A stretch of 64,000 nucleotides of DNA, taken from assembly GCA_900756155.1 (NCBI GenBank), contig CAAEJV010000017.1:248001-312000 (forward strand), read 5' to 3'. Source of the stretch: Pasteurellaceae bacterium. Lineage in GTDB: Bacteria; Pseudomonadota; Gammaproteobacteria; Enterobacterales; Pasteurellaceae. A model generated the notes under the pieces. It did no database searches. It was given only the letters and a program-made list of their open reading frames with translations, and was not told the origin of the DNA. Shown in pieces: positions 25,254 to 33,019 of this stretch. A program made the translations under genes and the position numbers. Each line of letters opens with the position of its first letter. The stretch's first letter is position 1.

Positions 25254-26284
25254 TGACTAATCTCTTTTAGATAGTTTGCCATAGATTGTATTAATTGCTC
25301 TTCAACTAGGTATCCGCTTTCTGTTTTTTCAATTTCGACTATTTTCGTTTTGAGCAAATCCTTTCCTTTAACTATGTTCTTTTTATCTTTGGTTTTAAAT
25401 TTTACATTCTCAATATCGCTTACTGGCTTAAGGGTTGCACCAAGGATTTTTTCATAGTCTTTCTGAACCATTCTACGTGGTTTTTTAAATTTCACCACCA
25501 ATTCAGCCGAAATTATTTTAGCAAGATCTTCAATTTCTTTAAAGTCAGCTGTTTCGCTCAATAGTTTTGGAAGTAACTCTTTAATAACTGCAAAATTAAG
25601 CCAACCACGTTTTGTTTCAGTATTCTCCATATCTTGAATAGGGGTATTTGGGGTGGATTGCTGGCTATGCGTTTTTTGTTCCGATTGAAATGGTGAAACA
25701 TCGTTGAATTCAGGATCCATAAAAGTTGCAGAAACCAAATCACTGAGCTTGCACTCTTTTGGAGATGAAATCATCGGTGTAATTTCCAGTACTTCGTTTT
25801 TGAGCAACCATGCCAAATAGGTCTGAAGCTGCTTAATAGTTTGATTTAAGGGCATACAAGCAGTAACAAGATAATCACCAAGAATGGAAAAATAGTAATG
25901 GCGTTGGTAAATACCTGCAGCCTTGATTTCATCTTTCTTCAAATCGTTAATGCTAAATTTGTGCTCATTTAACAGATCATTAGTGATATGTTGAACCCCG
26001 TTACCTATCTTCATTCGTAATAATGTACAAAAGAGAGATTGGTTCTTTTCTTTGCTGCTATAGTCCGAAATAAGGTCTTGTTCTTTATTAGTATCATCAG
26101 GATTTAATATCAAACAACGTTGCTCGGCAGAATGTTCACTTTCTAAAAAAGCCTCGAGTTTTTCTCTTACTTGGCTTGTTGCTGTTGTTGAATTTGGGTT
26201 ATTGATTTTAAAGGCTCTTAATACTACTTGAGCCACTTCAATTTTCTTTTCTGTTAAATTCTTTTTTTTAGTTTTTTTTACCAT
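25250..26284 (-). CDS. RexA-like soluble protein (candidate phage sensor)
   Basis: The 344-residue protein has a lysine-rich start, a first domain to about 193, a Q/S/T/P-rich linker (about 195-225) and a second domain. It lies between a prophage repressor remnant and a RexB-like gene, the lambda cI-rexA-rexB order. By eye, FSINDLK, YYFSILGDYLVTACMPLNQT and IKQLQTYL (110-157) align with RexA ASVEDIK, FLFVEGDTIGFARTVFGPTT and SDLTDFL. Near 261-300, ELVVKFKKPRR, PVSDIENVKFKTKDK parallel RexA DIVIKPKFKRD, PQFSDISLRAKDE. The lambda sequence is recalled, not searched. It is longer than RexA (279). ATG 26284 has AAGGAAT upstream. The frame is intact. RexA-like function is unproven. Confidence 0.6.
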   Translation of the reverse strand: MVKKTKKKNLTEKKIEVAQVVLRAFKINNPNSTTATSQVREKLEAFLESEHSAEQRCLILNPDDTNKEQDLISDYSSKEKNQSLFCTLLRMKIGNGVQHITNDLLNEHKFSINDLKKDEIKAAGIYQRHYYFSILGDYLVTACMPLNQTIKQLQTYLAWLLKNEVLEITPMISSPKECKLSDLVSATFMDPEFNDVSPFQSEQKTHSQQSTPNTPIQDMENTETKRGWLNFAVIKELLPKLLSETADFKEIEDLAKIISAELVVKFKKPRRMVQKDYEKILGATLKPVSDIENVKFKTKDKKNIVKGKDLLKTKIVEIEKTESGYLVEEQLIQSMANYLKEISQ

Positions 26285-26338
26285 GTTTATTCCTTAGGTT
26301 AGTTGTTATTAAAGATCAACAATATCCAGTGTTAATAT

Positions 26339-26661
26339 CTATAGTAAAACAGAATACCAGAACACTTTACCAAGCACTGAAATGTCTTGTAACTCAGCTA
26401 TTTCATCTGGGTGTTCATCACTGTTATAACTACGAATTTTTACTTGTTCATTAGGCATATTGTAGATGAGTTTTATTATCAATAAATTACAGTGGTTTAT
26501 TGCGTATCTTTTCCGATCTCTAATTATTTTATTGTGCCTAAATCAATCCCAACAGCTGTTCTGTCAGTAATGATAGGTTCCACCGAATTGTTATCATCAA
26601 TTATACATACGGTATTTTCATACTGAACACCATTTTTTCGATAGTAACTATTTATGTTTCT
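26339..26661 (-). pseudogene. Phage repressor, S24 peptidase domain, frameshifted and missing its DNA-binding part
   Basis: Two frames together encode the C-terminal half of a CI/LexA-like repressor. Frame one (26661..26524) reads YYRKNGVQYENTV, NNSVEPIITDRTAVGIDLGT, containing the Ser-x-Glu-Pro nucleophile motif, then stops at 26526..26524. Shifting one base near the AT-rich run at 26525-26530 restores IRDRKRYAINHCNLLIIKL, IYNMPNEQVKIRSYN and VLGKVFWYSVLL, ending at TAG 26341..26339; the Lys of IIKL fits the general base. No helix-turn-helix is encoded upstream, since arm-type att repeats begin there. It ends 54 bp before the RexA-like start. Confidence 0.8.
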
Positions 26662-26666
26662 CATCT

Positions 26667-26707
26667 TGGTGTAATTAAACCAAATAAGGCGTAATTTTGG
26701 CGTAATT
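26667..26707 (+). repeat. Arm-type integrase repeats, tRNA-proximal end
   Basis: GGTGTAATT (26668-26676), GGCGTAATT (26688-26696) and GGCGTAATT (26699-26707) are direct repeats of one unit, also present at 24399-24415. They are typical of arm-type sites in an attP half. Confidence 0.6.
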
Positions 26708-26826
26708 AACAGCAAGAAATATACAAAAATAACTAAAAGTTAGCAATATTTTAGGCTTAAAATTTTAGGGATAGGTTGGGTTGATTATAGGTAAGTATTT
26801 GATTTTTTAAGCAAATTTCAGGGAGG

Positions 26827-26855
26827 AAAAAAGCCAGTAGGAAATTACTGGCTTT
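26827..26855 (-). terminator. Element-borne terminator for tRNA-Val
   Basis: AAAGCCAGTA and TACTGGCTTT form a 10-bp stem with a 6-nt loop, followed on the minus strand by T residues. It lies 6 bp after the tRNA 3' end and replaces the host terminator displaced to 24302-24336. Confidence 0.85.
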
Positions 26856-26860
26856 GATAG

Positions 26861-26875
26861 ATGGTGCGACTAGCT
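26861..26875. repeat. att core, tRNA copy
   Basis: ATGGTGCGACTAGCT covers the last 14 nt of the tRNA gene plus one flanking base and matches 24342-24356. Confidence 0.85.
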
Positions 26876-26938
26876 GGACTCGAACCAGTGACCCCCACCA
26901 TGTCAAGGTGGTGCTCTAACCAACTGAGCTATAGTCGC
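26862..26938 (-). tRNA. tRNA-Val (anticodon GAC)
   Basis: The 77-nt cloverleaf has a 7-bp acceptor stem (GCGACTA with TAGTCGC), CCACC-TTGACAT-GGTGG anticodon arm with GAC, a GGTTCGAGTCC T-arm and an encoded CCA end. It closely resembles the E. coli tRNA-Val reading GUC/GUU. The 3' end serves as the attachment site of the prophage remnant, which rebuilds it exactly. Confidence 0.96.
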
Positions 26939-26954
26939 GTAAAAGATGTGGCAG

Positions 26955-26983
26955 ATGATAAACAGTTTTAATGATGAAAACAA
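26955..26983 (-). promoter_or_regulatory. Promoter of tRNA-Val
   Basis: On the minus strand TTGTTT (26983..26978) and TATCAT (26960..26955) are separated by 17 bp, ending 16 bp before the tRNA. Confidence 0.65.
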
Positions 26984-27058
26984 GGGGATTTGTTTTAAGT
27001 TAAATTTAGCTGCTAAAAAAATAACCAAAATTTGTTGCAAAAACTCTCAGTGCTTGTT

Positions 27059-27087
27059 TTGATTTTGCGGTGGTTTAAGCGTATAAT
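27059..27087 (+). promoter_or_regulatory. Promoter of pykA
   Basis: TTGATT (27059-27064) and TATAAT (27082-27087) are separated by 17 bp, with a leader of about 70 nt before pykA. Confidence 0.8.
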
Positions 27088-27164
27088 GCGCGACGGTTTT
27101 TATCTCGGATGAGCCGAAATTAAAAAAGCTTTTTTAAATTGTAACTATTTGTGGAGTTTAGATA

Positions 27165-28601
27165 ATGTCTAAAAAATTAAGAAGAACGAAGATTGTATGT
27201 ACAATGGGTCCTGCAACAGACCGCGATAACAATCTTGAAAAAATTATCGCAGCAGGCGCTAATGTTGTGCGTATGAACTTTTCTCACGGCACACCAGACG
27301 ATCATATCGGCCGTGCTGAGCGTGTTCGTTCAATCGCCAAAAAATTAGGTAAAACCGTGGCAATTTTAGGTGATTTACAAGGCCCTAAAATTCGTGTTTC
27401 TACTTTTAAAGACGGCAAAATTTTCTTAAATGTTGGCGATAAATTTATTCTTGATGCGGAATTACCAAAAGGTGAGGGTAATCAAGAAGCTGTTGGTTTA
27501 GACTATAAAACTCTTCCACAAGATGTTGTTCCTGGTGATATTCTTTTATTGGATGACGGCCGTGTTCAATTAAAAGTACTTTCTACAGAAGGTGCAAAAG
27601 TATTTACTGAAGTGACAGTTGGTGGTCCATTATCCAACAATAAAGGGATCAACAAATTAGGCGGTGGTTTATCTGCAGATGCATTAACTGAAAAAGATAA
27701 AGCAGATATCATCACAGCTGCACGTATCGGTGTAGATTACTTAGCTGTATCTTTCCCTCGTTCAAGTGCAGATTTAAACTATGCGCGTGAATTAGCAAAA
27801 CAAGCAGGTTTAGACGCGAAAATCGTTGCTAAAGTTGAACGTGCTGAAACGGTTGTTGATGAAGCAGCAATGGATGATATCATCTTAGCTTCTGATGTCA
27901 TCATGGTTGCGCGTGGTGACTTAGGTGTTGAGATTGGTGACCCAGAATTAGTTGGTGTACAGAAAAAATTAATTCGTCGTTCACGTCAATTAAACCGTGC
28001 GGTTATTACTGCAACTCAAATGATGGAGTCAATGATCAGCAACCCAATGCCTACTCGTGCAGAAGTTATGGACGTGGCAAATGCGGTATTGGATGGTACT
28101 GACGCGGTAATGCTTTCAGCAGAAACTGCAGCAGGGCAATATCCAGCTGAGACTGTGGCGACAATGGCTCGCGTATGTTTAGGTGCAGAAAAAATGCCAA
28201 GCATCAATATTTCTAAACACCGTTTAGATCGTGAGTTTAGAGATATTGAAGAATCTGTAGCGATGTCTGCAATGTACGCTGCAAACCACTTAAGCGGTAT
28301 TGCAGCAATCATTACCTTAAGCCACTCTGGTCGTACACCATTATTAATGTCACGTATCAGCTCAGGTTTACCAATCTTTGCACTTTCTCGTGTTCAAGAA
28401 ACATTAAACCGTTGTGCATTATACCGCGGTGTGACACCAGTTCATTTTGATGGTGAATCTCGTAGCTCTGCGGGTGCAAAAGCAGCGATTAACCTATTAA
28501 AAGAAAAAGGTTATTTAGTTTCTGGTGATGTTGTTTTATTAACACAAGGTGATGAGTCAGAAGGTACAACTAACGTTTGTCGTACTTTAACAGTTGAATA
28601 A
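27165..28601 (+). CDS. pykA: Pyruvate kinase
   Basis: Pyruvate kinase makes pyruvate and ATP from phosphoenolpyruvate in glycolysis. The 478-residue protein fits the PykA (type II) length. MNFSHG near 37, GDLQGPKIRV near 67, the catalytic KVERAE near 220, MVARGDLGVE near 246 and TQMMESM near 285 are the active-site motifs. It has a strong upstream promoter and its own terminator. The pykA-dnaB-alr-pgi order matches H. influenzae as I recall it. Confidence 0.96.
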   Translation: MSKKLRRTKIVCTMGPATDRDNNLEKIIAAGANVVRMNFSHGTPDDHIGRAERVRSIAKKLGKTVAILGDLQGPKIRVSTFKDGKIFLNVGDKFILDAELPKGEGNQEAVGLDYKTLPQDVVPGDILLLDDGRVQLKVLSTEGAKVFTEVTVGGPLSNNKGINKLGGGLSADALTEKDKADIITAARIGVDYLAVSFPRSSADLNYARELAKQAGLDAKIVAKVERAETVVDEAAMDDIILASDVIMVARGDLGVEIGDPELVGVQKKLIRRSRQLNRAVITATQMMESMISNPMPTRAEVMDVANAVLDGTDAVMLSAETAAGQYPAETVATMARVCLGAEKMPSINISKHRLDREFRDIEESVAMSAMYAANHLSGIAAIITLSHSGRTPLLMSRISSGLPIFALSRVQETLNRCALYRGVTPVHFDGESRSSAGAKAAINLLKEKGYLVSGDVVLLTQGDESEGTTNVCRTLTVE

Positions 28602-28625
28602 TCAACATTCATGAATAAAAAAGAG

Positions 28626-28649
28626 CGGTGGATTTTTCCACCGTTTTTT
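28626..28649 (+). terminator. Terminator of pykA
   Basis: CGGTGGA and TCCACCG form a 7-bp stem with a T loop, followed by six T. Confidence 0.85.
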
Positions 28650-28748
28650 ATATCTAAAATATTGAAAATATTCACCGCACTTTTTTCTTAAAACCACCTC
28701 GTATTTGCGGTATCATAAGCACAGTTTTTAGTTTAAATTGAAATCCTT

Positions 28749-30155
28749 ATGGCCTCACAAAGACAAATCCAATCTCCAGATCAGAAAACTGAACAAGTTA
28801 GCATCCCGCCTCATTCCACTGAAGCTGAACAAGCCGTACTTGGCGGCATCATGTTGAGTAATCAACATTGGGATGGTATTGCAGAAAGAGTGATCGCTGA
28901 GGATTTTTATACTTTTGCGCATAAAGCAATCTTCCAAACTATGGAAGAATTAATGCGTAATCAAAGCCCGATTGATTTAATCACCCTTGATCAAGCCCTT
29001 AAAGCGAAAGGTATTAGCGATTCTGTAGGCGGTTTTGCTTATTTAGCCGATCTTTCTAATAACACGCCAAATGCCATTAATATTTTGGCTTATGCTGAAA
29101 TCGTGCGTGAAAAAGCGATTTTACGTGAGCTTATTGCAGTGGGAAATCGTATCGCAGAAAACAGCTATTCTTCGAAAGGCAAAGACATCAAAATGGTGTT
29201 GGATGAGGCTGAAAGAGAAGTGTTTGCTATTGCTGAAAAACGCAGTTCTTCAACTGAAGGGCCACAAAATGTGATCAGCGTGTTGGAAAGTACTATTGCT
29301 CGAATTGATACCTTAAGTAAGCTTGAAAATCATAGCGGTGTGACAGGGATCACAACGGGCTTTGTTGACTTAGATAAGAAAACAGCAGGTTTACAGCCTT
29401 CAGACCTCATCATTGTTGCGGCACGTCCTTCTATGGGTAAAACCACGTTTGCGATGAACCTTTGTGAAAATGCCGCCATGGCAAGTGATAAGCCTGTGTT
29501 GGTATTCAGTTTAGAGATGCCTGCGGAACAAATCATGATGCGTATGATTGCCTCTCTTGCTCGCGTGGACCAAACCAAAATTCGTACTGGTCAAAATTTG
29601 GATGAAACGGAATGGAGCAAAATTGCCAGCGTGTTTGGGATGTTTAAGCAAAAAAATAACCTTTATATCGATGATTCTTCAGGTTTAACCCCAACAGAAT
29701 TGCGCTCTCGAGCACGTCGTGTGTACCGCGAAAACAATGGTTTGAGCATGATTATGGTGGATTACCTTCAGTTAATGCGTGCACCGGCATTCTCAGATAA
29801 CCGAACCTTAGAGATTGCTGAGATTTCACGTTCTTTAAAAGCCTTAGCGAAAGAATTAGAAGTCCCCGTTGTAGCTCTTTCCCAGCTTAACCGTACGTTG
29901 GAACAACGTGCAGATAAACGCCCAGTAAACTCGGACTTGCGTGAATCAGGCTCTATTGAACAGGATGCTGACTTGATCATGTTTATTTATCGTGACGAAG
30001 TGTATAACGATAATTCTGAAGATAAAGGTGTTGCTGAAATCATTATCGGTAAACAACGTAACGGTCCGATTGGTCGTGTACGTTTAGCATTTAACGGTCA
30101 ATTCTCACGCTTTGATAACCTTGCCGAACAGCGTGAATACAGAGATGATTATTAG
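28749..30155 (+). CDS. dnaB: Replicative DNA helicase DnaB
   Basis: DnaB is the hexameric 5'-3' helicase of the replication fork. The 468-residue protein has the N-terminal primase-interacting helical domain (STEAEQAVLGGIM near 24) and a C-terminal RecA-like motor: Walker A ARPSMGKTT near 227, Walker B IMVDYLQLM near 336, and the SDLRESGSIEQDAD motif near 398. alr follows 23 bp downstream and may be cotranscribed. Confidence 0.97.
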   Translation: MASQRQIQSPDQKTEQVSIPPHSTEAEQAVLGGIMLSNQHWDGIAERVIAEDFYTFAHKAIFQTMEELMRNQSPIDLITLDQALKAKGISDSVGGFAYLADLSNNTPNAINILAYAEIVREKAILRELIAVGNRIAENSYSSKGKDIKMVLDEAEREVFAIAEKRSSSTEGPQNVISVLESTIARIDTLSKLENHSGVTGITTGFVDLDKKTAGLQPSDLIIVAARPSMGKTTFAMNLCENAAMASDKPVLVFSLEMPAEQIMMRMIASLARVDQTKIRTGQNLDETEWSKIASVFGMFKQKNNLYIDDSSGLTPTELRSRARRVYRENNGLSMIMVDYLQLMRAPAFSDNRTLEIAEISRSLKALAKELEVPVVALSQLNRTLEQRADKRPVNSDLRESGSIEQDADLIMFIYRDEVYNDNSEDKGVAEIIIGKQRNGPIGRVRLAFNGQFSRFDNLAEQREYRDDY

Positions 30156-30178
30156 GCAAGAGATAACGGATTAGAAAA

Positions 30179-31261
30179 ATGAACGTAAAACCGGCAACAG
30201 CGAAAATCAGTTCGCTTGCCCTAAAACATAATTTACAAGTTATTAAAGAAAAAGCACCACACAGCAAAATTATTGCCGTGGTAAAAGCAAACGCATATGG
30301 TCACGGTGTGGTATTTGTCTCATCCGCTTTAGAAAGCATGGTGGATTGTTTTGCTGTAGCACGTTTGGAAGAGGCGTTATCTTTACGCTCCAACGGTATT
30401 ATTAAACCGATCTTATTGCTAGAAGGCTTTTTTGATGAAAAAGACTTACCGATTATTGCGGTAAATAACATTGAAACAGTGGTTCATAACCGTGAACAGC
30501 TTGAAGCATTAAAACGAGCTGTAGTACCAAGTCCAATTAAAGTCTGGTTAAAAATTGATACCGGTATGCACCGTTTAGGTGTGTCACTTGATGAAGTGGA
30601 TTATTTTTATCAAGAGCTAAAAAAACTCCCTCAAATTCAACCGCACTTAGGTTTTGTGAGTCATTTTAGCCGTGCTGATGAGTTAGATTCAGATTACACT
30701 CAAGTTCAGTTAGAGCGTTTTCTTCAAGCCACAAAAAATAAAGAGGGAGAGCGAACCATTGCCGCATCAGGTGGGATTCTATTCTGGCCAGAAGCGCATT
30801 TAGATTGTATTCGCCCAGGGATTATTATGTACGGCATTTCACCAACAGATACTGTAGGTGCTGAATTTGGTTTAACTCCCGTGATGAATTTAACGTCATC
30901 TTTGCTTGCTGTACGTGAACATAAAAAAGGTGAACCTGTTGGCTATGGTGGCATTTGGACCAGTCCGAAAGATACCAAAATTGGTGTCGTCGCTATTGGT
31001 TACGGTGATGGATATCCGCGTGATGTGCCAGAAGGTACGCCAGTTTATCTAAACGGTCGAATTGTTCCTATTGTCGGTCGCGTCTCAATGGATATGCTGA
31101 CGGTGGATTTAGGTGCAGATAGTCAAGATAAAGTCGGTGATGAAGTGATCTTATGGGGTAAGGAATTACCAATTGAAACGGTAGCTAAATACAGTGGTAT
31201 TTTAAGCTATGAATTGATTACAAAATTAACCCCTCGTGTTATAACAGAATATGTCGATTAA
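30179..31261 (+). CDS. alr: Alanine racemase (biosynthetic)
   Basis: Alr converts L- to D-alanine for peptidoglycan. The 360-residue PLP enzyme carries the cofactor lysine in VVKANAYGHG (Lys36), the IDTGMHRLG motif, and GYGDGYPRD around residue 280 with the second catalytic Tyr. Length and motifs are typical. It lies between dnaB and pgi on the same strand. Confidence 0.95.
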   Translation: MNVKPATAKISSLALKHNLQVIKEKAPHSKIIAVVKANAYGHGVVFVSSALESMVDCFAVARLEEALSLRSNGIIKPILLLEGFFDEKDLPIIAVNNIETVVHNREQLEALKRAVVPSPIKVWLKIDTGMHRLGVSLDEVDYFYQELKKLPQIQPHLGFVSHFSRADELDSDYTQVQLERFLQATKNKEGERTIAASGGILFWPEAHLDCIRPGIIMYGISPTDTVGAEFGLTPVMNLTSSLLAVREHKKGEPVGYGGIWTSPKDTKIGVVAIGYGDGYPRDVPEGTPVYLNGRIVPIVGRVSMDMLTVDLGADSQDKVGDEVILWGKELPIETVAKYSGILSYELITKLTPRVITEYVD

Positions 31262-31317
31262 TTGTTTTTGTAAGAAAGCAAAAATGTAAAGAATTCAATT
31301 TTTAAAAGGAAATATTC

Positions 31318-32967
31318 ATGAAAAACATCAAACCAACCAATACACAAGCTTGGAAAGCACTTGAAGCTCATCAATCTCAGCTGGCTAATACCACGATTGC
31401 TGAGCTGTTCAAACAAGAACAAAATCGTTTTAACGATTATTCTTTAACTTTTGAAAATCAAATCTTAGTAGATTTTTCTAAAAATAAAATTAATCAAGAA
31501 ACCCTTAAATTGCTTCGTCAATTAGCCAAAGAATCGGCATTAGATGAAGCAATTAATGCTATGTTTACAGGCGAGAAAATTAATCGTACAGAAAATCGTG
31601 CCGTATTACATACCGCACTTCGTAACCGTTCAAATACACCAGTATATGTAGATGGCAAAGATGTGATGCCAGAAGTGAATGCCGTATTAGCAAAAATGAG
31701 CGCATTTTGCGATCGTGTGATTTCAGGTGAATGGAAAGGTTATACGGGAAAAGCGATTACTGATGTGGTGAATATCGGTATCGGTGGTTCAGACTTGGGG
31801 CCTTACATGGTGACTGAAGCGCTTCGTCCTTATAAAAATCACTTGAATATGCACTTTGTTTCAAACGTAGATGGTACACATATTGCTGAAACATTGAAAA
31901 AAGTAAATCCTGAAACCACACTTTTCTTAGTCGCATCTAAAACCTTTACCACACAAGAAACTATGACCAATGCGAATTCTGCGCGTGATTGGTTATTGGC
32001 GGCAGCGAAAGATAGCAGCGCGGTGGCAAAACACTTTGCCGCACTTTCGACCAATGGTAAAGCGGTAGCAGAATTTGGTATTGATACAAACAATATGTTT
32101 GAATTCTGGGATTGGGTTGGTGGCCGTTATTCTTTATGGTCTGCAATCGGTCTTTCAATCGCACTTTCAATTGGCTTTGATAATTTTGAAGCACTCTTAA
32201 GTGGTGCGCATGAAATGGATAAACATTTCCGTACCGCGCCATTAGAAAAAAATATCCCTGCAACATTAGCATTAGTCGGTTTATGGAATACCAACTTCCT
32301 TGGTGCACAAACTGAAGCAATTTTACCTTATGACCAATATTTACACCGTTTTGCGGCTTATTTCCAACAAGGTAACATGGAATCAAACGGTAAATATGTC
32401 GATCGTAATGGCAATGTTATTCGTGATTATCAAACCGGCCCAATTATTTGGGGCGAACCAGGTACAAACGGTCAACATGCGTTCTACCAATTGATTCACC
32501 AAGGTACGATGTTAATCCCTTGTGACTTTATCGCGCCGGCACAAAGTCATAATCCATTAGGTGATCACCACAGCAAATTGTTATCAAACTTCTTTGCACA
32601 AACTGAAGCACTTGCTTTTGGTAAAACCAAAGAAGAAGTCGAAGCCGAGTTTGTGAAAGCGGGTAAATCGTTGGATGAGGCAAAAGACATTGTGCCATTC
32701 AAAGTCTTTACCGGTAACAAACCGACCAACTCTATTTTAGTGCAAAAAATTACACCATTTGTTCTTGGCGCATTAATTGCTATGTATGAACACAAAATTT
32801 TTACACAAGGTGTGATTTTCAATATCTTCAGTTTTGACCAATGGGGCGTGGAATTAGGTAAACAACTAGCGAACCGAATTCTTCCTGAATTGGCAGACAA
32901 AGAGAAAGTTTCAAGCCATGATAGCTCAACAAATGGATTGATTAACCAATTCAAAGCATGGCGCTAA
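31318..32967 (+). CDS. pgi: Glucose-6-phosphate isomerase
   Basis: Pgi interconverts glucose-6-phosphate and fructose-6-phosphate. The 549-residue protein has the full family length, with IGIGGSDLGP near 156, SKTFTTQET near 207, the GGRYSLWSAIG loop near 269 and the catalytic GTNGQHAF near 382. AAGGAAA precedes the ATG. It ends at a variant uptake-signal terminator shared with the convergent MFS gene. Confidence 0.97.
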   Translation: MKNIKPTNTQAWKALEAHQSQLANTTIAELFKQEQNRFNDYSLTFENQILVDFSKNKINQETLKLLRQLAKESALDEAINAMFTGEKINRTENRAVLHTALRNRSNTPVYVDGKDVMPEVNAVLAKMSAFCDRVISGEWKGYTGKAITDVVNIGIGGSDLGPYMVTEALRPYKNHLNMHFVSNVDGTHIAETLKKVNPETTLFLVASKTFTTQETMTNANSARDWLLAAAKDSSAVAKHFAALSTNGKAVAEFGIDTNNMFEFWDWVGGRYSLWSAIGLSIALSIGFDNFEALLSGAHEMDKHFRTAPLEKNIPATLALVGLWNTNFLGAQTEAILPYDQYLHRFAAYFQQGNMESNGKYVDRNGNVIRDYQTGPIIWGEPGTNGQHAFYQLIHQGTMLIPCDFIAPAQSHNPLGDHHSKLLSNFFAQTEALAFGKTKEEVEAEFVKAGKSLDEAKDIVPFKVFTGNKPTNSILVQKITPFVLGALIAMYEHKIFTQGVIFNIFSFDQWGVELGKQLANRILPELADKEKVSSHDSSTNGLINQFKAWR

Positions 32968-32980
32968 GATAATGGAAAGC

Positions 32981-33013
32981 AAAAGAGCGGTCAAAATTGA
33001 CCGCTCTTTTTTA
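32981..33013. terminator. Bidirectional terminator from a variant uptake-signal pair
   Basis: A 14-bp perfect inverted repeat uses AAGAGCGGT/ACCGCTCTT, one base off the Haemophilus uptake core, with T runs on both strands. Confidence 0.85.
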
Positions 33014-33019
33014 TTTTAA

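Larger units (their letters stand above)
24342..26875. mobile_element. Decayed prophage integrated in the 3' end of tRNA-Val(GAC)
   Basis: The 15-bp sequence ATGGTGCGACTAGCT occurs at 24342-24356 and at 26861-26875, the second copy being the 3' end of tRNA-Val. Between them are repeated GGCGTAATT-type arm sequences near both ends, a frameshifted S24 repressor, a BRCT fragment and two intact genes. No integrase or structural phage gene remains. Base composition is clearly richer in A+T than the flanking housekeeping genes, and uptake signals are absent inside, both consistent with foreign origin. Confidence 0.85.

Noticed and set aside
24783..26284. Kiwa (KwaA/KwaB) defence system
   Set aside because: A four-helix protein plus a soluble partner of about 340 aa recalls Kiwa, but the gene order is reversed, the membrane protein is shorter, no DUF4868-like features are seen, and the pair follows a phage repressor as RexAB does.
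24783..26284. Retron, CBASS or Pycsar effector pair
   Set aside because: There is no reverse transcriptase, no nucleotidyltransferase G-S motif and no cyclase domain in or near the element.
31961..32386. 141-codon ORF antisense to pgi
   Set aside because: It lies wholly inside pgi, whose full-length family match is certain; no ribosome-binding site or plausible protein features.
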